From positions 2,061,202-2,125,201 of the forward strand of contig OW203769.1 of the NCBI GenBank assembly GCA_934045905.1: a DNA stretch of 64,000 nt, written 5' to 3'. Numbering within the stretch: position 1 is the stretch's first letter; each line of letters begins with the position of its first letter. Shown here piece after piece: positions 35,215 to 50,300 of this stretch. The notes beneath the pieces are model-generated. The model ran no database searches. It worked only from the letters and a program-made list of their open reading frames with translations, and was not told where the DNA came from. The stretch is from Leuctra nigra. Taxonomy: Eukaryota; Arthropoda; Insecta; Plecoptera; Leuctridae. A program made the position numbers and the translations under genes.

Positions 35215-35375
35215 TTACTTGGGACGCACCAGCACGATGTCCTTGTAGGGCACCTGGTCAGCCATGAGCATGATCACCTGCGTCATCACCTGGCCCAGGG
35301 CTGACCCGATGGCAGGACCAATCTCAGCCACCAGGTCGCGCCAGTTCTCATTCAGGAACACGTTCATCTGATTGC
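35215..35375 (-). CDS. takeout-like gene, last exon
   Basis: Starts after TGTTTCAG with GC completing a Gly codon, then NQMNVFLNENWRDL and ends VLVRPK with TAA at 35215-35217. It carries the conserved C-terminal takeout motif. Confidence 0.9.
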
Positions 35376-38300
35376 CTGAAACATGTTATGAAACGCGTTG
35401 ATGAGCGAGCCTTCGTATTGCATGCGATGTGTTTGCAAGTTTCTGCTCTAGAGACCTTGGAAAAAGCCGAAACGAAATGCATCAGAGTAGCAGCGATAAA
35501 ATATCTGTAATTTACTATAAGAAATTTGAGAAAACACTTCCAAACACGCATAACATTTAAGAGGTAACCTGCGAAATGAAAACGTGCACCCCTACTGGGA
35601 ATCGAACCCAGATCCTTCGGGTTAACCATTAAGCTACCGGGGCGCATTCTTAATCAGCAGGTTGGGTTGCCATACAACTCTTGCGAGTCCGAGTATCTGA
35701 CATATACACGAAGACTGAAGCACTTCGACTTCCTTTGACAACGTGAATACATCTCTCTCGAATGGCTTTGCTCAAACTTCTGAGCTACGATTGGATAGTT
35801 GATAATGATGGAAATTTAGTGAATCTCTCACTTAGGTACATTAGGTTAGATACTCGGACTCGCAAGAGTTGCATGGCAACCCAACCTGGGGAAGCTGAAT
35901 AATGAATAATTTGAACTTGATCTGACCTATGATCTGACCATTTTAGTTTATCTTCCAATTAGAGGAGGATTTCTTTTTATTCTAATTTTAACCAATGAAC
36001 GAAATTTTTAAAAGTAAATGGGGTCTGCAAACAGAAAAGATGGTCCGAACCCGTGTGCACAATTTAGCTTGATTTGTGAAACGGTGTAACTTGCATTGCT
36101 CCAGGTAGCAAACAAAACAAAAAGAAACATACAATTACAAATACAAATTCTCAAGTTTCAATAAAAACAAAAACAAATACTTTTATGTTGATTGAGTGGA
36201 ACATATTTCAATTCAATAAGGATGTAGTTGCAATTAATAGATTATTAGATAAAAGATTAATTGCCGTCTATTGACATGCAAATAAACGTCCGTCTAAACA
36301 GGCAAACCGTCTATACAGGCAAATGCTGGGAGGTAACTTCTAATAGGCCACGACCGTCTCCTTCCCACCATCCATCCTTACCTACTATTCACCATCATCT
36401 CCCAATCATCATCATAATCATTCATCCGTCGCCATTAGCCTCGCTGCAGAACAGTGCGATGTCAAGGGAATTCAAGTGATACTACCTACCACGTGATTAA
36501 GCATGTAAATCACGAAATTTGCCTAACTATTGCTCATAAAAGGAAGAAAATGTATTTTCCTCATTATATAAGTGATTCTATATCCCACTTGACATTTTTT
36601 ACCTCCAATATTTCCGTCCCGCTTTTTTTTTTACATGAAATATTGCTTTGCATTCAAACAAGTCCAGCTTTAGAATAAGATCAGACTAAATTGTATGAAC
36701 CGTAAACACGTTTAAAAATGGCGCCAAATCAAGGTGTGACGTCAGTGGAATACGTTAGTGACGTCAGTGGAGTCGACATTATTCCAATGGAAGAACGTCG
36801 ACTTGTAGTCGAGATTATTCCAGTGGAATAATGTCGACTGAGAGTCGACGTTCTTCCAATCGAGGACTGTGTTTTCACGATACTGGAATAAGAGCGACTT
36901 TTGAGTCGACTTTCTTCCACTTTATCAAAATTTATTTAAAGTGCCAAATCTGGAAGTATGTCGACTTTTAGTCGACGCTTTTCCACTGGAATAAGGTCGA
37001 CTCAAAGTCGACGTAATTCCAGTTGATAATATTATAAAGTACTTTTATTGGAATAACGTCGACTTTTAGTCGACATTATTCCACTTCATGAAAAGACCCT
37101 GTCACACGAGTGAGTCGACATTATTCCAGTCGACATTATTCAGGCGTCCCCCCAACCTGCTGATTACGAATGTGTCCCGGTAGCTTAATGGTTAAAGCAG
37201 GGTCGGAATCCCGAAGGATCTGGGTTCGATTCCCAGTCGGGGTGCGCGTTTTTATTTCGCATGTTCCCTAAGTGAATTCACTTAATAACCATTATTGCAT
37301 GTGCGTATATATTATATACACATTATACATGTGCGTATAATGCAACTAACTTTTGAAGTAAATGACAAATTAGTCTGAAAAGTGTCACACCCGAAATGTT
37401 GAAACGTTTAAATTTAAAATCTTAAAAAATGAAGGATCCTGTTCAAAACTATATACGAGACCGCTCATATGACATTAGTGTGTGTGCAAAATCTGATCGA
37501 TCGGTTGAACGGTTCGACCTGGGCAGTGCAGGCAACAAGCACATGAGCATCGCTGACTTATGTCCTGTCTTACCGAGGAGTTTGTCGCCGTTGAAGAGGT
37601 TGTCGAGTCGGATGACCGCGTGCTGCGCCGTGAACTTCAATACGTCATCGCGCAGGGCCAGATGTTCGAGACCAGATCTCACTGGCAGGTCATAGTTGGC
37701 GTCGTAGGTGACGCGCAGTCCAGCTGTAGGCGGGCAATAATACATTAATACATGAGCCAGCAGTCCAGCTGTAGGCGGGCAATAATACATTAATACATGA
37801 GCCAGCAGTCCAGCTGTAGGCGAGCAATAATACATTAATACATGAGCCAGCAGTCCAGCTGTAGGCGAGCAATAATACATTAATACATGAGCCAGCAGTC
37901 CAGCTGTAGGCGAGCAATAATACATTAATACATGAGCCAGCAGTCCAGCTGTAGGCGGGCAATAATACATTAATACATGAGCCAGCAGTCCAGCTGTAGG
38001 CGAGCAATAATACATTAATACATGAGCCAGCAGTCCAGCTGTAGGCGAGCAATAATACATTAATACATGAGCCAGCAGTCCAGCTGTAGGCGAGCAATAA
38101 TACATTAATACATGAGCCAGCAGTCCAGCTGTAGGCGGGCAATAATACATTAATACATGAGCCAGCAGTCCAGCTGTAGGCGAGCAATAATACATTAATA
38201 CATGAGCCAGCAGTCCAGCTGTAGGCGAGCAATAATACATTAATACATGAGCCAGCAGTCCAGCTGTAGGCGAGCAATAATACATTAATACATTACTATG

Positions 38301-41300
38301 AGCCAGCAGTCCAGCTGTAGGCGAGCAATAATACATTAATACATGAGCCAGCAGTCCAGCTGTAGGCGGGCAATAATACATTAATACATGAGCCAGCAGT
38401 CCAGCTGTAGGCGAGCAATAATACATTAATACATGAGCCAGCAGTCCAGCTGTAGGCGAGCAATAATACATTAATACATGAGCCAGCAGTCCAGCTGTAG
38501 GCGAGCAATAATACATTAATACATGAGCCAGCAGTCCAGCTGTAGGCGGGCAATAATACATTAATACATGAGCCAGCAGTCCAGCTGTAGGCGGGCAATA
38601 ATACATTAATACATGAGCCAGCAGTCCAGCTGTAGGCGAGCAATAATACATTTATACATGAGCCAGCAGTCCAGCTGTAGGCGGGCAATAATACATTAAT
38701 ACATGAGCCAGCAGTCCAGCTGTAGGCGAGCAATAATACATTAATACATGAGCCAGCAGTCCAGCTGTAGGCGGGCAATAATACATTAATACATGAGCCA
38801 GCAGTCCAGCTGTAGGCGGGCAATAATACATTAATACATGAGCCAGCAGTCCAGCTGTAGGCGAGCAATAATACATTAATACATGAGCCAGCAGTCCAGC
38901 TGTAGGCGGGCAATAATACATTAATACATGAGCCAGCAGTCCAGCTGTAGGCGAGCAATAATACATTAATACATGAGCCAGCAGTCCAGCTGTAGGCGGG
39001 CAATAATACATTAATACATGAGCCAGCAGTCCAGCTGTAGGCGGGCAATAATACATTAATACATGAGCCAGCAGTCCAGCTGTAGGCGGGCAATAATACA
39101 TTAATACACGAGCCAGCAGTCCAGCTGTAGGCGAGCAATAATACATTAATACATGAGCCAGCAGTCCAGCTGTAGGCGGGCAATAATACATTAATACATG
39201 AGCCAGCAGTCCAGCTGTAGGCGAGCAATAATACATTAATACATGAGCCAGCAGTCCAGCTGTAGGCGAGCAATAATACATTAATACATGAGCCAGCAGT
39301 CCAGCTGTAGGCGGGCAATAATACATTAATACATGACTATGAGCCAGCAGTCCAGCTGTAGGCGGGCAATAATACATTAATACATGAGCCAGCAGTCCAG
39401 CTGTAGGCGAGCAATAATACATTAATACATGAGCCAGCAGTCCAGCTGTAGGCGGGCAATAATACATTAATACATGAGCCAGCAGTCCAGCTGTAGGCGG
39501 GCAATAATACATTAATACATGAGCCAGCAGTCCAGCTGTAGGCGAGCAATAATACATTAATACATGAGCCAGCAGTCCAGCTGTAGGCGGGCAATAATAC
39601 ATTAATACATGAGCCAGCAGTCCAGCTGTAGGCGAGCAATAATACATTAATACATGAGCCAGCAGTCCAGCTGTAGGCGAGCAATAATACATTAATACAT
39701 GAGCCAGCAGTCCAGCTGTAGGCGAGCAATAATACATTAATACATGAGCCAGCAGTCCAGCTGTAGGCGGGCAATAATACATTAATACATTACTATGAGC
39801 CAGCAGTCCAGCTGTAGGCGGGCAATAATACATTAATACATGAGCCAGCAGTCCAGCTGTAGGCGAGCAATAATACATTAATACATGAGCCAGCAGTCCA
39901 GCTGTAGGCGAGCAATAATACATTAATACATGAGCCAGCAGTCCAGCTGTAGGCGGGCAATAATACATTAATACATGAGCCAGCAGTCCAGCTGTAGGCG
40001 AGCAATAATACATTAATACATGAGCCAGCAGTCCAGCTGTAGGCGGGCAATAATACATTAATACATGAGCCAGCAGTCCAGCTGTAGGCGGGCAATAATA
40101 CATTAATACATGAGCCAGCAGTCCAGCTGTAGGCGAGCAATAATACATTAATACATGAGCCAGCAGTCCAGCTGTAGGCGGGCAATAATACATTAATACA
40201 TGAGCCAGCAGTCCAGCTGTAGGCGGGCAATAATACATTAATACATGAGCCAGCAGTCCAGCTGTAGGCGAGCAATAATACATTTATACATGAGTCAGCA
40301 GTCCAGCTGTAGGCGAGCAATAATACATTAATACATGAGCCAGCAGTCCAGCTGTAGGCGAGCAATAATACATTAATACATGAGCCAGCAGTCCAGCTGT
40401 AGGCGAGCAATAATACATTAATACATGAGCCAGCAGTCCAGCTGTAGGCGAGCAATAATACATTAATACATGAGCCAGCAGTCCAGCTGTAGGCGAGCAA
40501 TAATACATTAATACATGAGCCAGCAGTCCAGCTGTAGGCAAGCAATAATACATTAATACATGAGCCAGCAGTCCAGCTGTAGGCGGGCAATAATACATTA
40601 ATACATGAGCCAGCAGTCCAGCTGTAGGCGAGCAATAATACATTAAACATGAGCCAGCAGTCCAGCTGTAGGCGAGCAATAATACATTAATACATGAGCC
40701 AGCAGTCCAGCTGTAGGCGAGCAATAATACATTAATACATGAGCCAGCAGTCCAGCTGTAGGCGGGCAATAATACATTAATACATGAGCCAGCAGTCCAG
40801 CTGTAGGCGAGCAATAATACATTAATACATGAGCCAGCAGTCCAGCTGTAGGCGAGCAATAATACATTAATACATGAGCCAGCAGTCCAGCTGTAGGCGA
40901 GCAATAATACATTAATACATGAGCCAGCAGTCCAGCTGTAGGCGAGCAATAATACATTAATACATGAGCCAGCAGTCCAGCTGTAGGCGGGCAATAATAC
41001 ATTAATACATGAGCCAGCAGTCCAGCTGTAGGCGGGCAATAATACATTAATACATGAGTCAGCAGTCCAGCTGTAGGCGAGCAATAATACATTAATACAT
41101 GAGCCAGCAGTCCAGCTGTAGGCGAGCAATAATACATTAATACATGAGCCAGCAGTCCAGCTGTAGGCGGGCAATAATACATTAATACATGAGCCAGCAG
41201 TCCAGCTGTAGGCGAGCAATAATACATTAATACATGAGCCAGCAGTCCAGCTGTAGGCGAGCAATAATACATTAATACATGAGCCAGCAGTCCAGCTGTA

Positions 41301-44300
41301 GGCGGGCAATAATACATTAATACATGAGCCAGCAGTCCAGCTGTAGGCGAGCAATAATACATTAATACATGAGCCAGCAGTCCAGCTGTAGGCGAGCAAT
41401 AATACATTAATACATGAGCCAGCAGTCCAGCTGTAGGCGAGCAATAATACATTAATACATGAGCCAGCAGTCCAGCTGTAGGCGAGCAATAATACATTAA
41501 TACATGAGCCAGCAGTCCAGCTGTAGGCGAGCAATAATACATTAATACATTACTATGAGCCAGCAGTCCAGCTGTAGGCGAGCAATAATACATTAATACA
41601 TGAGCCAGCAGTCCAGCTGTAGGCGGGCAATAATACATTAATACATGAGCCAGCAGTCCAGCTGTAGGCGAGCAATAATACATTAATACATGAGCCAGCA
41701 GTCCAGCTGTAGGCGAGCAATAATACATTAATACATGAGCCAGCAGTCCAGCTGTAGGCGAGCAATAATACATTAATACATGAGCCAGCAGTCCAGCTGT
41801 AGGCGAGCAATAATACATTAATACATTACTATGAGCCAGCAGTCCAGCTGTAGGCGAGCAATAATACATTAATACATGAGCCAGCAGTCCAGCTGTAGGC
41901 GGGCAATAATACATTAATACATGAGCCAGCAGTCCAGCTGTAGGCGGGCAATAATACATTAATACATGAGCCAGCAGTCCAGCTGTAGGCGAGCAATAAT
42001 ACATTAATACATGAGCCAGCAGTCCAGCTGTAGGCGAGCAATAATACATTAATACATGAGCCAGCAGTCCAGCTGTAGGCGAGCAATAATACATTAATAC
42101 ATGAGCCAGCAGTCCAGCTGTAGGCGGGCAATAATACATTAATACATGAGCCAGCAGTCCAGCTGTAGGCGAGCAATAATACATTAATACATGAGCCAGC
42201 AGTCCAGCTGTAGGCGGGCAATAATACATTAATACATGAGTCAGCAGTCCAGCTGTAGGCGGGCAATAATACATTAATACATGAGCCAGCAGTCCAGCTG
42301 TAGGCGAGCAATAATACATTAATACATGAGCCAGCAGTCCAGCTGTAGGCGGGCAATAATACATTAATACATGAGCCAGCAGTCCAGCTGTAGGCGGGCA
42401 ATAATACATTAATACATGAGTCAGCAGTCCAGCTGTAGGCGAGCAATAATACATTAATACATGAGCCAGCAGTCCAGCTGTAGGCGGGCAATAATACATT
42501 AATACATGAGCCAGCAGTCCAGCTGTAGGCGAGCAATAATACATTAATACATGAGCCAGCAGTCCAGCTGTAGGCGAGCAATAATACATTAATACATGAG
42601 CCAGCAGTCCAGCTGTAGGCGGGCAATAATACATTAATACATGAGTCAGCAGTCCAGCTGTAGGCGAGCAATAATACATTAATACATGAGCCAGCAGTCC
42701 AGCTGTAGGCGGGCAATAATACATTAATACATGAGCCAGCAGTCCAGCTGTAGGCGAGCAATAATACATTAAACATGAGCCAGCAGTCCAGCTGTAGGCG
42801 GGCAATTATACATTAATACATGACTATGAGCCAGCAGTCCAGCTGTAGGCGGGCAATAATACATTAATACATGAGCCAGCAGTCCAGCTGTAGGCGAGCA
42901 ATAATACATTAATACATGAGCCAGCAGTCCAGCTGTAGGCGGGCAATAATACATTAATACATGAGCCAGCAGTCCAGCTGTAGGCGAGCAATAATACATT
43001 AAACATGAGCCAGCAGTCCAGCTGTAGGCGGGCAATAATACATTAATACATGACTATGAGCCAGCAGTCCAGCTGTAGGCGGGCAATAATACATTAATAC
43101 ATGAGCCAGCAGTCCAGCTGTAGGCGAGCAATAATACATTAATACATGAGCCAGCAGTCCAGCTGTAGGCGAGCAATAATACATTAATACATGAGCCAGC
43201 AGTCCAGCTGTAGGCGAGCAATAATACATTAATACATGAGCCAGCAGTCCAGCTGTAGGCGAGCAATAATACATTAATACATGAGCCAGCAGTCCAGCTG
43301 TAGGCGGGCAATAATACATTAATACATGAGCCAGCAGTCCAGCTGTAGGCGGGCAATAATACATTAATACATGAGCCAGCAGTCCAGCTGTAGGCGAGCA
43401 ATAATACATTAATACATGAGCCAGCAGTCCAGCTGTAGGCGGGCAATAATACATTAATACATGAGCCAGCAGTCCAGCTGTAGGCGAGCAATAATACATT
43501 AATACATGAGCCAGCAGTCCAGCTGTAGGCGGGCAATAATACATTAATACATGAGCCAGCAGTCCAGCTGTAGGCGAGCAATAATACATTAATACATGAG
43601 CCAGCAGTCCAGCTGTAGGCGAGCAATAATACATTAATACATGAGCCAGCAGTCCAGCTGTAGGCGAGCAATAATACATTAATACATGAGCCAGCAGTCC
43701 AGCTGTAGGCGGGCAATAATACATTAATACATGAGTCAGCAGTCCAGCTGTAGGCGGGCAATAATACATTAATACATGAGCCAGCAGTCCAGCTGTAGGC
43801 GAGCAATAATACATTAATACATGAGCCAGCAGTCCAGCTGTAGGCGAGCAATAATACATTAATACATGAGCCAGCAGTCCAGCTGTAGGCGGGCAATAAT
43901 ACATTAATACATGAGCCAGCAGTCCAGCTGTAGGCGAGCAATAATACATTAATACATGCGCCAGCAGTCCAGCTGTAGGCGAGCAATAATACATTAATAC
44001 ATGAGCCAGCAGTCCAGCTGTAGGCGGGCAATAATACATTAATACATGAGTCAGCAGTCCAGCTGTAGGCGGGCAATAATACATTAATACATGAGCCAGC
44101 AGTCCAGCTGTAGGCGAGCAATAATACATTAATACATGAGCCAGCAGTCCAGCTGTAGGCGAGCAATAATACATTAATACATGAGCCAGCAGTCCAGCTG
44201 TAGGCGAGCAATAATACATTAATACATGAGCCAGCAGTCCAGCTGTAGGCGGGCAATAATACATTAATACATCAGCCAGCAGTCCAGCTGTAGGCGAGCA

Positions 44301-47300
44301 ATAATACATTAATACATGAGCCAGCAGTCCAGCTGTAGGCGGGCAATAATACATTAATACATGAGCCAGCAGTCCAGCTGTAGGCGGGCAATAATACATT
44401 AATACATGAGCCAGCAGTCCAGCTGTAGGCGAGCAATAATACATTAATACATGAGCCAGCAGTCCAGCTGTAGGCGGGCAATAATACATTAATACATGAG
44501 CCAGCAGTCCAGCTGTAGGCGAGCAATAATACATTAATACATGAGCCAGCAGTCCAGCTGTAGGCGAGCAATAATACATTAATACATGAGCCAGCAGTCC
44601 AGCTGTAGGCGGGCAATAATACATTAATACATGAGTCAGCAGTCCAGCTGTAGGCGGGCAATAATACATTAATACATGAGCCAGCAGTCCAGCTGTAGGC
44701 GAGCAATAATACATTAATACATGAGCCAGCAGTCCAGCTGTAGTCGGGCAATAATACATTAATACATGAGCCAGCAGTCCAGCTGTAGGCGAGCAATAAT
44801 ACATTAATACATGAGCCAGCAGTCCAGCTGTAGGCGGGCAATAATACATTTATACATGAGCCAGCAGTCCAGCTGTAGGCGAGCAATAATACATTAATAC
44901 ATGAGCCAGCAGTCCAGCTGTAGGCGGGCAATAATACATTAATACATGAGCCAGCAGTCCAGCTGTAGGCGAGCAATAATACATTAATACATGAGCCAGC
45001 AGTCCAGCTGTAGGCGGGCAATAATACATTTATACATGAGCCAGCAGTCCAGCTGTAGGCGAGCAATAATACATTAATACATGAGCCAGCAGTCCAGCTG
45101 TAGGCGGGCAATAATACATAAATACATGAGCCAGCAGTCCAGCTGTAGGCGAGCAATAATACATTAATACATGAGCCAGCAGTCCAGCTGTAGGCGAGCA
45201 ATAATACATTAAAACATGAGCCAGCAGTCCAGCTGTAGGCGAGCAATAATACATTAATACATGACTATGAGCCAGCAGTCCAGCTGTAGGCGGGCAATAA
45301 TACATTTATACATGAGCCAGCAGTCCAGCTGTAGGCGAGCAATAATACATTAATACATGAGCCAGCAGTCCAGCTGTAGGCGGGCAATAATACATTAATA
45401 CATGAGCCAGCAGTCCAGCTGTAGGCGAGCAATAATACATTAATACATGAGCCAGCAGTCCAGCTGTAGGCGGGCAATAAAACATTAATACATGAGTCAG
45501 CAGTCCAGCTGTAGGCGAGCAATAATACATTAATACATGAGCCAGCAGTCCAGCTGTAGGCGAGCAATAATACATTAATACATGAGCCAGCAGTCCAGCT
45601 GTAGGCGAGCAATAATACATTAATACATGAGCCAGCAGTCCAGCTGTAGGCGAGCAATAATACATTAATACATGAGCCAGCAGTCCAGCTGTAGGCGGGC
45701 AATAATACATTAATACATGAGCCAGCAGTCCAGCTGTAGGCGGGCAATAATACATTAATACATGAGCCAGCAGTCCAGCTGTAGGCGAGCAATAATACAT
45801 TAATACATGAGCCAGCAGTCCAGCTGTAGGCGAGCAATAATACATTAATACATGAGCCAGCAGTCCAGCTGTAGGCGGGCAATAATACATTTATACATGA
45901 GCCAGCAGTCCAGCTGTAGGCGAGCAATAATACATTAATACATGAGCCAGCAGTCCAGCTGTAGGCGGGCAATAATACATTAATACATGAGCCAGCAGTC
46001 CAGCTGTAGGCGAGCAATAATACATTAATACATGAGCCAGCAGTCCAGCTGTAGGCGAGCAATAATACATTAATACATGAGCCAGCAGTCCAGCTGTAGG
46101 CGGGCAATAATACATTAATACATTACTATGAGCCAGCAGTCCAGCTGTAGGCGGGCAATAATACATTAATACATGAGTCAGCAGTCCAGCTGTAGGCGAG
46201 CAATAATACATTAATACATGAGCCAGCAGTCCAGCTGTAGGCGAGCAATAATACATTAATACATGAGCCAGTAGTCCAGCTGTAGGCGAGCAATAATACA
46301 TTAATACATGAGCCAGCAGTCCAGCTGTAGGCGGGCAATAATACATTAATACATGAGCCAGCAGTCCAGCTGTAGGCGAGCAATAATACATTAATACATG
46401 AGCCAGCAGTCCAGCTGTAGGCGAGCAATAATACATTAATACATGAGCCAGCAGTCCAGCTGTAGGCGGGCAATAATACATTAATACATGAGCCAGCAGT
46501 CCAGCTGTAGGCGGGCAATAATACATTAATACATGAGCCAGCAGTCCAGCTGTAGGCGAGCAATAATACATTGATACATGAGCCAGCAGTCCAGCTGTAG
46601 GCGAGCAATAATACATTTATACATGAGCCAGCAGTCCAGCTGTAGGCGGGCAATAATACATTAATACATGAGCCAGCAGTCCAGCTGTAGGCGAGCAATA
46701 ATACATTAATACATGAGCCAGCAGTCCAGCTGTAGGCGAGCAATAATACATTAATACATGAGCCAGCAGTCCAGCTGTAGGCGGGCAATAATACATTAAT
46801 ACATGAGCCAGCAGTCCAGCTGTAGGCGAGCAATAATACATTAATACATGAGCCAGCAATCCAGCTGTAGGCGAGCAATAATACATTAATACATGAGCCA
46901 GCAGTCCAGCTGTAGGCGAGCAATAATACATTAATACATGAGCCAGCAGTCCAGCTGTAGGCGAGCAATAATACATTAATACATGAGCCAGCAGTCCAGC
47001 TGTAGGCGGGCAATAATACATTAATACATGAGCCAGCAGTCCAGCTGTAGGCGAGCAATAATACATTAATACATGAGCCAGCAGTCCAGCTGTAGGCGAG
47101 CAATAATACATTAATACATGAGCCAGCAGTCCAGCTGTAGGCGGGCAATAATACATTAATACATGAGCCAGCAGTCCAGCTGTAGGCGGGCAATAATACA
47201 TTAATACATGAGCCAGCAGTCCAGCTGTAGGCGAGCAATAATACATTAATACATGACTATGAGCCAGCAGTCCAGCTGTAGGCGGGCAATAATACATTAA

Positions 47301-50300
47301 TACATGAGCCAGCAGTCCAGCTGTAGGCGAGCAATAATACATTAATACATGAGCCAGCAGTCCAGCTGTAGGCGGGCAATAATACATTAATACATGAGCC
47401 AGCAGTCCAGCTGTAGGCGAGCAATAATACATTAATACATGACTATGAGCCAGCAGTCCAGCTGTAGGCGGGCAATAATACATTAATACATGAGCCAGCA
47501 GTCCAGCTGTAGGCGAGCAATAATACATTAATACATGAGCCAGCAGTCCAGCTGTAGGCGAGCAATAATACATTAAACATGAGCCAGCAGTCCAGCTGTA
47601 GGCGAGCAATAATACATTAATACATGAGCCAGCAGTCCAGCTGTAGGCGAGCAATAATACATTAATACATGAGCCAGCAGTCCAGTGTAGGCGAGCAATA
47701 ATACATTAATACATGAGCCAGCAGTCCAGCTGTAGGCGAGCAATAATACATTAATACATGAGCCAGCAGTCCAGCTGTAGGCGAGCAATAATACATTAAT
47801 ACATGAGCCAGCAGTCCAGCTGTAGGCGAGCAATAATACATTAATACATGAGCCAGCAGTCCAGCTGTAGGCGAGCAATAATACATTAATACATGACTAT
47901 GAGCCAGCAGTCCAGCTGTAGGCGAGCAATAATACATTAATACATGACTATGAGCCAGCAGTCCAGCTGTAGGCGAGCAATAATACATTAATACATGAGC
48001 CAGCAGTCCAGCTGTAGGCGGGCAATAATACATTAATACATGAGCCAGCAGTCCAGCTGTAGGCGGGCAATAATACATTAATACATGAGCCAGCAGTCCA
48101 GCTGTAGGCGAGCAATAATACATTAATACATGACTATGAGCCAGCAGTCCAGCTGTAGGCGAGCAATAATACATTAATACATGAGCCAGCAGTCCAGCTG
48201 TAGGCGAGCAATAATACATTAATACATGAGCCAGCAGTCCAGCTGTAGGCGAGCAATAATACATTAATACATGAGCCAGCAGTCCAGCTGTAGGCGAGCA
48301 ATAATACATTAATACATGAGCCAGCAGTCCAGCTGTAGGCGGGCAATAATACATTAATACATGAGCCAGCAGTCCAGCTGTAGGCGAGCAATAATACATT
48401 AATACATGAGCCAGCAGTCCAGCTGTAGGCGGGCAATAATACATTTATACATGAGCCAGCAGTCCAGCTGTAGGCGAGCAATAATACATTAATACATGAG
48501 CCAGCAGTCCAGCTGTAGGCGGGCAATAATACATTAATACATGAGCCAGCAGTCCAGCTGTAGGCGAGCAATAAAACATTAATACATGAGCCAGCAGTCC
48601 AGCTGTAGGCGGGCAATAATACATTAATACATGAGCCAGCAGTCCAGCTGTAGGCGAGCAATAATACATTAATACATGAGCCAGCAGTCCAGCTGTAGGC
48701 GGGCAATAATACATTAATACATGAGCCAGCAGTCCAGCTGTAGGCGAGCAATAATACATTAATACATGAGCCAGCAGTACAGCTGTAGGCGGGCAATAAT
48801 ACATTAAACATGAGCCAGCAGTCCAGCTGTAGGCGAGCAATAATACATTAATACATGAGCTAGCAGTCCAGCTGTAGGCGAGCAATTATACATTAATACA
48901 TGAGCCAGCAGTCCAGCTGTAGGCGGGCAATAATACATTAATACATGAGCCAGCAGTCCAGCTGTAGGCGAGCAATAATACATTAATACATGAGCCAGCA
49001 GTCCAGCTGTAGGCGGGCAATAATACATTAATACATGAGCCAGCAGTCCAGCTGTAGGCGGGCAATAATACATTAATACATTACTATGAGCCAGCAGTCC
49101 AGCTGTAGGCGAGCAATAATACATTAATACATGAGCCAGCAGTCCAGCTGTAGGCGAGCAATAATACATTAATACATGAGCCAGCAGTCCAGCTGTAGGC
49201 GGGCAATAAAACATTAATACATGAGCCAGCAGTCCAGCTGTAGGCGAGCAATAATACATTAATACATGAGCCAGCAGTCCAGCTGTAGGCGAGCAATAAT
49301 ACATTAATACATGAGCCAGCAGTCCAGCTGTAGGCGAGCAATAATACATTAATACATGAGCCAGCAGTCCAGCTGTAGGCGAGCAATAATACATTAATAC
49401 ATGAGCCAGCAGTCCAGCTGTAGGCGAGCAATAATACATTAATACATGAGCCAGCAGTCCAGCTGTAGGCGGGCAATAATACATTAATACATGAGCCAGC
49501 AGTCCAGCTGTAGGCGGGCAATAATACATTAATACATGAGCCAGCAGTCCAGCTGTAGGCGAGCAATAATACATTAATACATGAGCCAGCAGTCCAGCTG
49601 TAGGCGAGCAATAATACATTAATACATGAGCCAGCAGTCCAGCTGTAGGCGGGCAATAATACATTAATACATGAGCCAGCAGTCCAGCTGTAGGCGAGCA
49701 ATAATACATTAATACATGAGCCAGCAGTCCAGCTGTAGGCGGGCAATAATACATTAATACATGAGCCAGCAGTCCAGCTGTAGGCGAGCAATAATACATT
49801 AATACATGAGCCAGCAGTCCAGCTGTAGGCGGGCAATAATACATTAATACATGAGCCAGCAGTCCAGCTGTAGGCGAGCAATAATACATTAATACATGAG
49901 CCAGCAGTCCAGCTGTAGGCGAGCAATAATACATTAATACATGAGCCAGCAGTCCAGCTGTAGGCGAGCAATAATACATTAATACATGAGCCAGCAGTCC
50001 AGCTGTAGGCGAGCAATAATACATTAATACATGAGCCAGCAGTCCAGCTGTAGGCGAGCAATAATACATTAATACATGAGCCAGCAGTACAGCTGTAGGC
50101 GGGCAATAATACATTAATACATGAGCCAGCAGTCCAGCTGTAGGCGAGCAATAATACATTAATACATGAGCCAGCAGTCCAGCTGTAGGCGGGCAATAAT
50201 ACATTAAGACATGAGCCAGCAGTCCAGCTGTAGGCGGGCAATAATACATTAATACATGAGCCAGCAGTCCAGCTGTAGGCGGGCAATAATACATTAATAC

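Noticed and set aside
37173..37244. Functional tRNA gene
   Set aside because: Boxes A and B and the T arm are good, but the anticodon stem is only three pairs, the base before the anticodon is not T, and related copies with shared flanks occur nearby, as in a SINE.
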